Positions 1-14,200 of a DNA stretch of 64,000 nucleotides are shown here, piece after piece (within the stretch, counting starts at the first letter, position 1; the number at the start of each line of letters is the position of its first letter). Source of the DNA: Vespa crabro (lineage: Eukaryota > Arthropoda > Insecta > Hymenoptera > Vespidae). Location of the stretch: the NCBI RefSeq assembly GCF_910589235.1, contig NW_025813599.1, positions 1 to 64,000 on the forward strand. The letters run 5' to 3'. The notes under the pieces are model-generated. The model was not told where the DNA came from. It did no database searches and saw only the letters and a program-made list of their open reading frames with translations. Made by a program: the position numbers and the translations under genes.

Positions 1-212
1 ATTTCAATGATTTTATATTCTATCGATGCAGAATAAAGAATATAACAAGAATATAACGTTTTTTACTATGTTTAAATACGCGATTTCATATGATAATTGT
101 CGAAAAACGTAATCGACATACGCGAATTTCGGTATATGCGAAGATAAAATCGTGAAATCTTTAATAATACTTGTGCCACAGTTAGAAAAATGTTACCAAT
201 CGATTCAGAACA
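1..212 (+). repeat. Partial monomer at left edge
   Basis: This is the 3' part of a 341-bp monomer, cut by the window edge. It carries one extra T in the GTTTTTAC tract near 60 and has ACGCGATTTC near 78-87 in place of the usual ACGCGTTTTC. The same ACGCGATTTC variant recurs near 4860. The array therefore continues to the left of this window. Confidence 0.95.
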
Positions 213-3200
213 TTGCATTTCATAAGATCAAACATCTATTTTATATTGGAATCAAAGTTTTTAACATTCTTTCATATCGTATATACGATTTTTCGCTCAT
301 ATACCGCGTATCGTCGAAAAACGAAAACTTGAAATCTCGTTCAATTTCAATGATTTTTATATTCTATCGATGCAGAATAAAGAATATAACAAGAATATAA
401 CGTTTCTACTATGTTTAAATACGCGTTTTCATATGATAATTGTCGAAAAACGTAATCGACATACGCGAATTTCGGTATATGCGAAGATAAAATCGTGAAA
501 TCTTTAATAATACTTGTGCCACAGTTAGAAAAATGTTACCAATCGATTCAGAACATTGCATTTCATAAGATCAAACATCTATTTTATATTGGAATCAAAG
601 TTTTTAACATTCTTTCATATCGTATATACGATTTTTCGCTCATATACGCGTATGGTCGAAAAACGAAAACTTGAAATCTCGTTCAATTTCAATGATTTTA
701 TATTCTATCGATGCAGAATAAAGAATATAACAAGAATATAACGTTTCTACTATGTTTAAATACGCGTTTTCATATGATAATTGTCGAAAAACGTAATCGA
801 CATACGCGAATTTCGGTATATGCGAAGATAAAATCGTGAAATCTTTAATAATACTTGTGCCACAGTTAGAAAAATGTTACCAATCGATTCAGAACATTGC
901 ATTTCATAAGATCAAAACATTTATTTTATATTGGAATCAAAGTTTTTAACATTCTTTCATATCGTATATACGATTTTTCGCTCATATACGCGTAACGTCG
1001 AAAAACGAAAACTTGAAATCTCGTTCAATTTCAATGATTTTATATTCTATCGATGCAGAATAAAGAATATAACAAGAATATAACGTTTTTACTATGTTTA
1101 AATACGCGGTTTTCATATGATAATTGTCGAAAAACGTAATCGACATACTCGAATTTCGGTATATGCGAAGATAAAATCGTGAAATCTTTAATAATACTTG
1201 TGCCACAGTTAGAAAAATGTTACCAATCGATTCAGAACATTGCATTTCATAAGATCAAACATCTATTTTATATTGGAATCAAAGTTTTTAACATTCTTTC
1301 ATATCGTATATACGATTTTTCGCTCATATACGCGTATCGTCGAAAAACGAAAACTTGAAATCTCGTTCAATTTCAATGATTTTATATTCTATCGATGCAG
1401 AATAAAGAATATAACAAGAATATAACGTTTCTACTATGTTTAAATACGCGTTTTCATATGATCATTGTCGAAAAACGTAATCGACATACGCGAATTTCGG
1501 TATATGCGAAGATAAAATCGTGAAATCTTTAATAATACTTGTGCCACAGTTAGAAAAATGTTACCAATCGATTCAGAACATTGCATTTCATAAGATCAAA
1601 CATCTATTTTATATTGGAATCAAAGTTTTTAACATTCTTTCATATCGTATATACGATTTTTCGCTCATATACGCGTATCGTCGAAAAACGAAAACTTGAA
1701 ATCTCGTTCAATTTCAATGATTTTATATTCTATCGATGCAGAATAAAGAATATAACAGGAATATAACGTTTTTACTATGTTTAAATACGCGTTTTCATAT
1801 GATAATTGTCGAAAAACGTAATCGACATACGCGAATTTCGGTATATGCGAAGATAAAATCGTGAAATCTTTAATAATACTTGTGCCACAGTTAGAAAAAT
1901 GTTACCAATCGATTCAGAACATTGCATTTCATAAGATCAAACATCTATTTTATATTGGAATCAAAGTTTTTTAACATTCTTTCATATCGTATATACGATT
2001 TTTCGCTCATATACGCGTATCGTCGAAAAACGAAAACTTGAAATCTCGTTCAATTTCAATGATTTTATATTCTATCGATGCAGAATAAAGAATATAACAA
2101 GAATATAACGTTTCTACTATGTTTAAATACGCGTTTTCATATGATAATTGTCGAAAAACGTAATCGACATACGCGAATTTCGGTATATGCGAAGATAAAA
2201 TCGTGAAATCTTTAATAATACTTGTGCCACAGTTAGAAAAATGTTACCAATCGATTCAGAACATTGCATTTCATAAGATCAAACATCTATTTTATATTGG
2301 AATCAAAGTTTTTAACATTCTTTCATATCGTATATACGATTTTTCGCTCATATACGCGTATCGTCGAAAAACGAAAACTTGAAATCTCGTTCAATTTCAA
2401 TGATTTTATATTCTATCGATGCAGAATAAAGAATATAACAAGAATATAACGTTTTTACTATGTTTAAATACGCGTTTTCATATGATAATTGTCGAAAAAA
2501 CGTAATCGACATACGCGAATTTCGGTATATGCGAAGATAAAATCGTGAAATCTTTAATAATACTTGTGCCACAGTTAGAAAAATGTTACCAATCGATTCA
2601 GAACATTGCATTTCATAAGATCAAACATCTATTTTATATTGGAATCAAAGTTTTTAACATTCTTTCATATCGTATATACGATTTTTCGCTCATATACGCG
2701 TATCGTCGAAAAACGAAAACTTGAAATCTCGTTCAATTTCAATGATTTTATATTCTATCGATGCAGAATAAAGAATATAACAAGAATATAACGTTTTTAC
2801 TATGTTTAAATACGCGTTTTCATATGATAATGGTCGAAAAAACGTAATCGACATACGCGAATTTCGGTATATGCGAAGATAAAATCGTGAAATCTTTAAT
2901 AATACTTGTGCCACAGTTAGAAAAATGTTACCAATCGATTCAGAACATTGCATTTCATAAGATCAAACATCTATTTTATATTGGAATCAAAGTTTTTAAC
3001 ATTCTTTCATATCGTATATACGATTTTTCGCTCATATACGCGTATCGTCGAAAAACGAAAACTTGAAATCCCGTTCAATTTCAATGATTTTATATTCTAT
3101 CGATGCAGAATAAAGAATATAACAAGAATATAACGTTTCTACTATGTTTAAATACGCGTTTTTCATATGATAATTGTCGAAAAACGTAATCGACATACGC

Positions 3201-4652
3201 GAATTTCGGTATATGCGAAGATAAAATCGTGAAATCTTTAATAATACTTGTGCCACAGTTAGAAAAATGTTACCAATCGATTCAGAACATTGCATTTCAT
3301 AAGATCAAACATCTATTTTATATTGGAATCAAAGTTTTTAACATTCTTTCATATCGTATATACGATTTTTCGCTCATATACGCGTATCGTCGAAAAACGA
3401 AAACTTGAAATCTCGTTCAATTTCAATGATTTTATATTCTATCGATGCAGAATAAAGAATATAACAAGAATATAACGTTTCTACTATGTTTAAATACGCG
3501 TTTTCATATGATAATTGTCGAAAAACGTAATCGACATACGCGAATTTCGGTATATGCGAAGATAAAATCGTGAAATCTTTAATAATACTTGTGCCACAGT
3601 TAGAAAAATGTTACCAATCGATTCAGAACATTGCATTTCATAAGATCAAACATCTATTTTATATTGGAATCAAAGTTTTTAACATTCTTTCATATCGTAT
3701 ATACGATTTTTCGCTCATATACGCGTATCGTCGAAAAACGAAAACTTGAAATCTCGTTCAATTTCAATGATTTTATATTCTATCGATGCAGAATAAAGAA
3801 TATAACAAGAATATAACGTTTTTACTATGTTTAAATACGCGTTTTCATATGATAATGGTCGAAAAACGTAATCGACATACGCGAATTTCGGTATATGCGA
3901 AGATAAAATCGTGAAATCTTTAATAATACTTGTGCCACAGTTAGAAAAATGTTACCAATCGATTCAGAACATTGCATTTCATAAGATCAAACATCTATTT
4001 TATATTGGAATCAAAGTTTTTAACATTCTTTCATATCGTATATACGATTTTTCGCTCATATACGCGTATCGTCGAAAAACGAAAACTTGAAATCTCGTTC
4101 AATTTCAATGATTTTATATTATATCGATGCAGAATAAAGAATATAACAAGAATATAACGTTTTTACTATGTTTAAATACGCGTTTTCATATGATAATTGT
4201 CGAAAAACGTAATCGACATACGCGAATTTCGGTATATGCGAAGATAAAATCGTGAAATCTTTAATAATACTTGTGCCACAGTTAGAAAAATGTTACCAAT
4301 CGATTCAGAACATTGCATTTCATAAGATCAAACATCTATTTTATATTGGAATCAAAGTTTTTAACATTCTTTCATATCGTATATACGATTTTTCGCTCAT
4401 ATACGCGTATCGTCGAAAAACGAAAACTTGAAATCTCGTTCAATTTCAATGATTTTATATTCTATCGATGCAGAATAAAGAATATAACAAGAATATAACG
4501 TTTTACTATGTTTAAATACGCGTTTTCATATGATAATTGTCGAAAAACGTAATCGACATACGCGAATTTCGGTATATGCGAAGATAAAATCGTGAAATCT
4601 TTAATAATACTTGTGCCACAGTTAGAAAAATGTTACCAATCGATTCAGATCA
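213..4652 (+). repeat. Length-variable block of 13 monomers
   Basis: Monomers starting at 213 (343 bp), 897 (343), 1922, 2264, 2606 and 2948 (342 each) depart from 341 bp. The next monomer, at 4313, is 340 bp. That makes 7 length variants in the first 14 monomers against 6 in the remaining 173. Most changes are single-base gains or losses in homopolymers: six T's in CAAAGTTTTTTAAC near 1975, GTCGAAAAAACG near 2491 and 2833, and CGTTTTACT near 4499. Others are CCGCG near 305 and CGCGGTTTTC near 1107. This could reflect older, less homogenised repeats closer to an array edge, or residual long-read consensus errors. Confidence 0.85.
1082..3630 (+). repeat. Domain-I haplotype, copy 1
   Basis: An ordered series of marker variants defines this segment: ATACTCGAATTTC near 1149, then GTTTCTAC (C at 1431) with CATATGATCATTG at 1460, then ACAGGAATATAAC near 1757, then C at 2114, two T monomers, and a C-C pair at 3139 and 3481. 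The GTTTCTAC variant otherwise occurs only at 406, 747, 5185, 5867, 7572 and 7913 and again after 54 kb. The same marker order recurs at about 5.5-8 kb and 54.1-57.4 kb. Confidence 0.75.
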
Positions 4653-5517
4653 TTGCATTTCATAAGATCAAACATCTATTTTATATTGGAATCAAAGTTT
4701 TTAACATTCTTTCATATCGTATAAACGATTTTTCGCTCATATACGCGTATCGTCGAAAAACGAAAACTTGAAATCTCGTTCAATTTCAATGATTTTATAT
4801 TCTATCGATGCAGAATAAAGAATATAACAAGAATATAACGTTTTTACTATGTTTAAATACGCGATTTCATATGATAATTGTCGAAAAACGTAATCGACAT
4901 ACGCGAATTTCGGTATATGCGAAGATAAAATCGTGAAATCATTAATAATACTTGTGCCACAGTTAGAAAAATGTTACCAATCGATTCAGAACATTGCATT
5001 TCATAAGATCAAACATCTATTTTATATTGGAATCAAAGTTTTTAACATTCTTTCATATCGTATATACGATTTTTCGCTCATATACGCGTATCGTCGAAAA
5101 ACGAAAACTTGAAATCTCGTTCAATTTCAATGATTTTATATTCTATCGATGCAGAATAAAGAATATAACAAGAATATAACGTTTCTACTATGTTTAAATA
5201 CGCGTTTTCATATGATAATTGTCGAAAAACGTAATCGACATACGCGAATTTCGGTATATGCGAAGATAAAATCGTGAAATCTTTAATAATACTTGTGCCA
5301 CAGTTAGAAAAATGTTACCAATCGATTCAGAACATTGCATTTCATAAGATCAAACATCTATTTTATATTGGAATCAAAGTTTTTAACATTCTTTCATATC
5401 GTATATACGATTTTTCGCTCATATACGCGTATCGTCGAAAAACGAAAACTTGAAATCTCGTTCAATTTCAATGATTTTATATTCTATCGATGCAGAATAA
5501 AGAATATAACAAGAATA

Positions 5518-8062
5518 TAACGTTTTTACTATGTTTAAATACGCGTTTTCATATGATAATTGTCGAAAAACGTAATCGACATACTCGAATTTCGGTATAT
5601 GCGAAGATAAAATCGTGAAATCTTTAATAATACTTGTGCCACAGTTAGAAAAATGTTACCAATCGATTCAGAACATTGCATTTCATAAGATCAAACATCT
5701 ATTTTATATTGGAATCAAAGTTTTTAACATTCTTTCATATCGTATATACGATTTTTCGCTCATATACGCGTATCGTCGAAAAACGAAAACTTGAAATCTC
5801 GTTCAATTTCAATGATTTTATATTCTATCGATGCAGAATAAAGAATATAACAAGAATATAACGTTTCTACTATGTTTAAATACGCGTTTTCATATGATCA
5901 TTGTCGAAAAACGTAATCGACATACGCGAATTTCGGTATATGCGAAGATAAAATCGTGAAATCTTTAATAATACTTGTGCCACAGTTAGAAAAATGTTAC
6001 CAATCGATTCAGAACATTGCATTTCATAAGATCAAACATCTATTTTATATTGGAATCAAAGTTTTTAACATTCTTTCATATCGTATATACGATTTTTCGC
6101 TCATATACGCGTATCGTCGAAAAACGAAAACTTGAAATCTCGTTCAATTTCATTGATTTTATATTCTATCGATGCAGAATAAAGAATATAACAAGAATAT
6201 AACGTTTTTACTATGTTTAAATACGCGTTTTCATATGATAATTGTCGAAAAACGTAATCGACATACGCGAATTTCGGTATATGCGAAGATAAAATCGTGA
6301 AATCTTTAATAATACTTGTGCCACAGTTAGAAAAATGTTACCAATCGATTCAGAACATTGCATTTCATAAGATCAAACATCTATTTTATATTGGAATCAA
6401 AGTTTTTAACATTCTTTCATATCGTATATACGATTTTTCGCTCATATACGCGTATCGTCGAAAAACGAAAACTTGAAATCTCGTTCAATTTCAATGATTT
6501 TATATTCTATCGATGCAGAATAAAGAATATAACAAGAATATAACGTTTTTACTATGTTTAAATACGCGTTTTCATATGATAATTGTCGAAAAACGTAATC
6601 GACATACGCGAATTTCGGTATATGCGAAGATAAAATCGTGAAATCTTTAATAATACTTGTGCCACAGTTAGAAAAATGTTACCAATCGATTCAGAACATT
6701 GCATTTCATAAGATCAAACATCTATTTTATATTGGAATCAAAGTTTTTAACATTCTTTCATATCGTATATACGATTTTTCGCTCATATACGCGTATCGTC
6801 GAAAAACGAAAACTTGAAATCTCGTTCAATTTCAATGATTTTATATTCTATCGATGCAGAATAAAGAATATAACAAGAATATAACGTTTTTACTATGTTT
6901 AAATACGCGTTTTCATATGATAATTGTCGAAAAACGTAATCGACATACGCGAATTTCGGTATATGCGAAGATAAAATCGTGAAATCTTTAATAATACTTG
7001 TGCCACAGTTAGAAAAATGTTACCAATCGATTCAGAACATTGCATTTCATAAGATCAAACATCTATTTTATATTGGAATCAAAGTTTTTAACATTCTTTC
7101 ATATCGTATATACGATTTTTCGCTCATATACGCGTATCGTCGAAAAACGAAAACTTGAAATCTCGTTCAATTTCAATGATTTTATATTCTATCGATGCAG
7201 AATAAAGAATATAACAAGAATATAACGTTTTTACTATGTTTAAATACGCGTTTTCATATGATAATTGTCGAAAAACGTAATCGACATACGCGAATTTCGG
7301 TATATGCGAAGATAAAATCGTGAAATCTTTAATAATACTTGTGCCACAGTTAGAAAAATGTTACCAATCGATTCAGAACATTGCATTTCATAAGATCAAA
7401 CATCTATTTTATATTGGAATCAAAGTTTTTAACATTCTTTCATATCGTATATACGATTTTTCGCTCATATACGCGTATCGTCGAAAAACGAAAACTTGAA
7501 ATCTCGTTCAATTTCAATGATTTTATATTCTATCGATGCAGAATAAAGAATATAACAAGAATATAACGTTTCTACTATGTTTAAATACGCGTTTTCATAT
7601 GATAATTGTCGAAAAACGTAATCGACATACGCGAATTTCGGTATATGCGAAGATAAAATCGTGAAATCTTTAATAATACTTGTGCCACAGTTAGAAAAAT
7701 GTTACCAATCGATTCAGAACATTGCATTTCATAAGATCAAACATCTATTTTATATTGGAATCAAAGTTTTTAACATTCTTTCATATCGTATATACGATTT
7801 TTCGCTCATATACGCGTATCGTCGAAAAACGAAAACTTGAAATCTCGTTCAATTTCAATGATTTTATATTCTATCGATGCAGAATAAAGAATATAACAAG
7901 AATATAACGTTTCTACTATGTTTAAATACGCGTTTTCATATGATAATTGTCGAAAAACGTAATCGACATACGCGAATTTCGGTATATGCGAAGATAAAAT
8001 CGTGAAATCTTTAATAATACTTGTGCCACAGTTAGAAAAATGTTACCAATCGATTCAGAACA
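5518..8062 (+). repeat. Domain-I haplotype, copy 2
   Basis: ATACTCGAATTTC (T at 5585) and CATATGATCATTG (5896) both lie exactly 4,436 bp after their copy-1 counterparts (13 monomers plus 3 bp). GTTTCTAC occurs at 5185, 5867 and as a consecutive pair at 7572 and 7913. The ACAGGAAT marker of copy 1 is absent, and a private ATTTCATTGA occurs near 6150. The shared spacing supports a duplication of about 13 monomers followed by small changes. Confidence 0.7.
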
Positions 8063-9767
8063 TTGCATTTCATAAGATCAAACATCTATTTTATATTGGA
8101 ATCAAAGTTTTTAACATTCTTTCATATCGTATATACGATTTTTCGCTCATATACGCGTATCGTCGAAAAACGAAAACTTGAAATCTCGTTCAATTTCAAT
8201 GATTTTATATTCTATCGATGCAGAATAAAGAATATAACAAGAATATAACGTTTTTACTATGTTTAAATACGCGTTTTCATATGATAATTGTCGAAAAACG
8301 TAATCGACATACGCGAATTTCGGTATATGCGAAGATAAAATCGTGAAATCTTTAATAATACTTGTGCCACAGTTAGAAAAATGTTACCAATCGATTCAGA
8401 ACATTGCATTTCATAAGATCAAACATCTATTTTATATTGGAATCAAAGTTTTTAACATTCTTTCATATCGTATATACGATTTTTCGCTCATATACGCGTA
8501 TCGTCGAAAAACGAAAACTTGAAATCTCGTTCAATTTCAATGATTTTATATTCTATCGATGCAGAATAAAGAATATAACAAGAATATAACGTTTTTACTA
8601 TGTTTAAATACGCGTTTTCATATGATAATTGTCGAAAAACGTAATCGACATACGCGAATTTCGGTATATGCGAAGATAAATTCGTGAAATCTTTAATAAT
8701 ACTTGTGCCACAGTTAGAAAAATGTTACCAATCGATTCAGAACATTGCATTTCATAAGATCAAACATCTATTTTATATTGGAATCAAAGTTTTTAACATT
8801 CTTTCATATCGTATATACGATTTTTCGCTCATATACGCGTATCGTCGAAAAACGAAAACTTGAAATCTCGTTCAATTTCAATGATTTTATATTCTATCGA
8901 TGCAGAATAAAGAATATAACAAGAATATAACGTTTTTACTATGTTTAAATACGCGTTTTCATATGATAATTGTCGAAAAACGTAATCGACATACGCGAAT
9001 TTCGGTATATGCGAAGATAAAATCGTGAAATCTTTAATAATACTTGTGCCACAGTTAGAAAAATGTTACCAATCGATTCAGAACATTGCATTTCATAAGA
9101 TCAAACATCTATTTTATATTGGAATCAAAGTTTTTAACATTCTTTCATATCGTATATACGATTTTTCGCTCATATACGCGTATCGTCGAAAAACGAAAAC
9201 TTGAAATCTCGTTCAATTTCAATGATTTTATATTCTATCGATGCAGAATAAAGAATATAACAAGAATATAACGTTTTTACTATGTTTAAATACGCGTTTT
9301 CATATGATAATTGTCGAAAAACGTAATCGACATACGCGAATTTCGGTATATGCGAAGATAAAATCGTGAAATCTTTAATAATACTTGTGCCACAGTTAGA
9401 AAAATGTTACCAATCGATTCAGAACATTGCATTTCATAAGATCAAACATCTATTTTATATTGGAATCAAAGTTTTTAACATTCTTTCATATCGTATATAC
9501 GATTTTTCGCTCATATACGCGTATCGTCGAAAAACGAAAACTTGAAATCTCGTTCAATTTCAATGATTTTATATTCTATCGATGCAGAATAAAGAATATA
9601 ACAAGAATATAACGTTTTTACTATGTTTAAATACGCGTTTTCATATGATAATTGTCGAAAAACGTAATCGACATACGCGAATTTCGGTATATGCGAAGAT
9701 AAAATCGTGAAATCTTTAATAATACTTGTGCCACAGTTAGAAAAATGTTACCAATCGATTCAGAACA

Positions 9768-11131
9768 TTGCATTTCATAAGATCAAACATCTATTTTATA
9801 TTGGAATCAAAGTTTTTAACATTCTATCATATCGTATATACGATTTTTCGCTCATATACGCGTATCGTCGAAAAACGAAAACTTGAAATCTCGTTCAATT
9901 TCAATGATTTTATATTCTATCGATGCAGAATAAAGAATATAACAAGAATATAACGTTTTTACTATGTTTAAATACGCGTTTTCATATGATAATTGTCGAA
10001 AAACGTAATCGACATACGCGAATTTCGGTATATGCGAAGATGAAATCGTGAAATCTTTAATAATACTTGTGCCACAGTTAGAAAAATGTTACCAATCGAT
10101 TCAGAACATTGCATTTCATAAGATCAAACATCTATTTTATATTGGAATCAAAGTTTTTAACATTCTTTCATATCGTATATACGATTTTTCGCTCATATAC
10201 GCGTATCGTCGAAAAACGAAAACTGGAAATCTCGTTCAATTTCAATGATTTTATATTCTATCGATGCAGAATAAAGAATATAACAAGAATATAACGTTTT
10301 TACTATGTTTAAATACGCGTTTTCATATGATAATTGTCGAAAAACGTAATCGACATACGCGAATTTCGGTATATGCGAAGATAAAATCGTGAAATCTTTA
10401 ATAATACTTGTGCCACAGTTAGAAAAATGTTACCAATCGATTCAGAACATTGCATTTCATAAGATCAAACATCTATTTTATATTGGAATCAAAGTTTTTA
10501 ACATTCTTTCATATCGTATATACGATTTTTCGCTCATATACGCGTATCGTCGAAAAACGAAAAATTGAAATCTCGTTCTATTTCAACGATTTTATATTCT
10601 ATCGATGCAGAATAAAGAATATAACAAGAATATAACGTTTTTACTATGTTTAAATACGCGTTTTCATATGATAATTGTCGAAAAACGTAATCGACATCCG
10701 CGAATTTCGGTATATGCGAAGATAAAATCGTGAAATCTTTAATAATACTTGTGTCACAGTTAGAAAAATGTTACCAATCGATTCAGAACATTGCATTTCA
10801 TAAGATCAAACATCTATTTTATATTGGAATCAAAGTTTTTAACATTCTTTCATATCGTATATACGATTTTTCGCTCATATACGCGTATCGTCGAAAAACG
10901 AAAACTTGAAATCTCGTTCAATTTCAATGATTTTATATTCTATCGATGCAGAATAAAGAATATAACAAGAATATAACGTTTTTACTATGTTTAAATACGC
11001 GTTTTCATATGATAATTGTCGAAAAACGTAATCGACATACGCGAATTTCGGTATATGCGAAGATAAAATCGTGAAATCTTTAATAATACTTGTGCCACAG
11101 TTAGAAAAATGTTACCAATCGATTCAGAACA
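9768..11131 (+). repeat. Marker cassette alpha, domain-I copy
   Basis: Consecutive monomers carry a dense set of linked variants: ATTCTATCAT near 9824, GAAGATGAAATC near 10040, AAAACTGGAAATC near 10224, AAAAATTGAAATC near 10562 with TTCTATTTCAACG just after, CATCCGCG near 10697, and TTGTGTCACAG near 10753. The same set in the same order recurs 50,133 bp downstream (147 monomers plus 6 bp) and again at 62.3 kb. This copy lacks the later GCATAATAAAG and GAATAAAACG changes found in the downstream copies. Confidence 0.85.
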
Positions 11132-13177
11132 TTGCATTTCATAAGATCAAACATCTATTTTATATTGGAATCAAAGTTTTTAACATTCTTTCATATCGTA
11201 TATACGATTTTTCGCTCATATACGCGTATCGTCGAAAAACGAAAACTTGAAATCTCGTTCAATTTCAATGATTTTATATTCTATCGATGCAGAATAAAGA
11301 ATATAACAAGAATATAACGTTTTTACTATGTTTAAATACGCGTTTTCATATGATAATTGTCGAAAAACGTAATCGACATACGCGAATTTCGGTATATGCG
11401 AAGATAAAATCGTGAAATCTTTAATAATACTTGTGCCACAGTTAGAAAAATGTTACCAATCGATTCAGAACATTGCATTTCATAAGATCAAACATCTATT
11501 TTATATTGGAATCAAAGTTTTTAACATTCTTTCATATCGTATATACGATTTTTCGCTCATATACGCGTATCGTCGAAAAACGAAAACTTGAAATCTCGTT
11601 CAATTTCAATGATTTTATATTCTATCGATGCAGAATAAAGAATATAACAAGAATATAACGTTTTTACTATGTTTAAATACGCGTTTTCATATGATAATTG
11701 TCGAAAAACGTAATCGACATACGCGAATTTCGGTATATGCGAAGATAAAATCGTGAAATCTTTAATAATACTTGTGCCACAGTTAGAAAAATGTTACCAA
11801 TCGATTCAGAACATTGCATTTCATAAGATCAAACATCTATTTTATATTGGAATCAAAGTTTTTAACATTCTTTCATATCGTATATACGATTTTTCGCTCA
11901 TATACGCGTATCGTCGAAAAACGAAAACTTGAAATCTCGTTCAATTTCAATGATTTTATATTCTATCGATGCAGAATAAAGAATATAACAAGAATATAAC
12001 GTTTTTACTATGTTTAAATACGCGTTTTCATATGATAATTGTCGAAAAACGTAATCGACATACGCGAATTTCGGTATATGCGAAGATAAAATCGTGAAAT
12101 CTTTAATAATACTTGTGCCACAGTTAGAAAAATGTTACCAATCGATTCAGAACATTGCATTTCATAAGATCAAACATCTATTTTATATTGGAATCAAAGT
12201 TTTTAACATTCTTTCATATCGTATATACGATTTTTCGCTCATATACGCGTATCGTCGAAAAACGAAAACTTGAAATCTCGTTCAATTTCAATGATTTTAT
12301 ATTCTATCGATGCAGAATAAAGAATATAACAAGAATATAACGTTTTTACTATGTTTAAATACGCGTTTTCATATGATAATTGTCGAAAAACGTAATCGAC
12401 ATACGCGAATTTCGGTATATGCGAAGATAAAATCGTGAAATCTTTAATAATACTTGTGCCACAGTTAGAAAAATGTTACCAATCGATTCAGAACATTGCA
12501 TTTCATAAGATCAAACATCTATTTTATATTGGAATCAAAGTTTTTAACATTCTTTCATATCGTATATACGATTTTTCGCTCATATACGCGTATCGTCGAA
12601 AAACGAAAACTTGAAATCTCGTTCAATTTCAATGATTTTATATTCTATCGATGCAGAATAAAGAATATAACAAGAATATAACGTTTGTACTATGTTTAAA
12701 TACGCGTTTTCATATGATAATTGTCGAAAAACGTAATCGACATACGCGAATTTCGGTATATGCGAAGATAAAATCGTGAAATCTTTAATAATACTTGTGC
12801 CACAGTTAGAAAAATGTTACCAATCGATTCAGAACATTGCATTTCATAAGATCAAACATCTATTTTATATTGGAATCAAAGTTTTTAACATTCTTTCATA
12901 TCGTATATACGATTTTTCGCTCATATACGCGTATCGTCGAAAAACGAAAACTTGAAATCTCGTTCAATTTCAATGATTTTATATTCTATCGATGCAGAAT
13001 AAAGAATATAACAAGAATATAACGTTTTTACTATGTTTAAATACGCGTTTTCATATGATAATTGTCGAAAAACGTAATCGACATACGCGAATTTCGGTAT
13101 ATGCGAAGATAAAATCGTGAAATCTTTAATAATACTTGTGCCACAGTTAGAAAAATGTTACCAATCGATTCAGAACA

Positions 13178-14200
13178 TTGCATTTCATAAGATCAAACAT
13201 CTATTTTATATTGGAATCAAAGTTTTTAACATTCTTTCATATCGTATATACGATTTTTCGCTCATATACGCGTATCGTCGAAAAACGAAAACTGGAAATC
13301 TCGTTCAATTTCAATGATTTTATATTCTATCGATGCAGAATAAAGAATATAACAAGAATATAACGTTTTTACTATGTTTAAATACGCGTTTTCATATGAT
13401 AATTGTCGAAAAACGTAATCGACATACGCGAATTTCGGTATATGCGAAGATAAAATCGTGAAATCTTTAATAATACTTGTGCCACAGTTAGAAAAATGTT
13501 ACCAATCGATTCAGAACATTGCATTTCATAAGATCAAACATCTATTTTATATTGGAATCAAAGTTTTTAACATTCTTTCATATCGTATATACGATTTTTC
13601 GCTCATATACGCGTATCGTCGAAAAACGAAAAATTGAAATCTCGTTCTATTTCAACGATTTTATATTCTATCGATGCAGAATAAAGAATATAACAAGAAT
13701 ATAACGTTTTTACTATGTTTAAATACGCGTTTTCATATGATAATTGTCGAAAAACGTAATCGACATCCGCGAATTTCGGTATATGCGAAGATAAAATCGT
13801 GAAATCTTTAATAATACTTGTGTCACAGTTAGAAAAATGTTACCAATCGATTCAGAACATTGCATTTCATAAGATCAAACATCTATTTTATATTGGAATC
13901 AAAGTTTTTAACATTCTTTCATATCGTATATACGATTTTTCGCTCATATACGCGTATCGTCGAAAAACGAAAACTTGAAATCTCGTTCAATTTCAATGAT
14001 TTTATATTCTATCGATGCAGAATAAAGAATATAACAAGAATATAACGTTTTTACTATGTTTAAATACGCGTTTTCATATGATAATTGTCGAAAAACGTAA
14101 TCGACATACGCGAATTTCGGTATATGCGAAGATAAAATCGTGAAATCTTTAATAATACTTGTGCCACAGTTAGAAAAATGTTACCAATCGATTCAGAACA
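13178..14200 (+). repeat. Marker cassette alpha, partial copy
   Basis: The segment repeats the later part of the cassette exactly 3,069 bp (9 monomers) after the first copy: AAAACTGGAAATC near 13293, AAAAATTGAAATC with TTCTATTTCAACG near 13631-13655, CATCCGCG near 13766 and GTGTCACAG near 13822. The first two markers (ATTCTATCAT and GAAGATGAAATC) are missing from the expected positions upstream. The copy event therefore began inside the cassette, or those sites were later converted to consensus. Confidence 0.8.

Noticed and set aside
556..741. A 61-codon open frame on the + strand in nearly every monomer (first at 213, then every 341 bp)
   Set aside because: It begins at TTG and not ATG, has no recognisable domain, and is conserved only because the DNA is homogenised. 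Variants change amino acids freely (for example near 22136, 30283 and 48431). It is a by-product of the satellite.
982..1245. An 87-codon minus-strand open frame beginning with ATG, seen in about nine monomers (for example 982-1245, 2348-2611, 14626-14889, 30313-30576)
   Set aside because: It is open only in monomers that carry a length change, almost all 342 or 343 bp. An indel accidentally joins two frames, the opposite of what selection on a gene would give.
10048..10248. A 66-codon + strand frame present where AAAACTTG became AAAACTGG or AAAACTAG (10048, 13117, 58135, 60181, 62568)
   Set aside because: It appears because one base change removes an in-frame TGA. It marks the cassette lineage and is not a gene.
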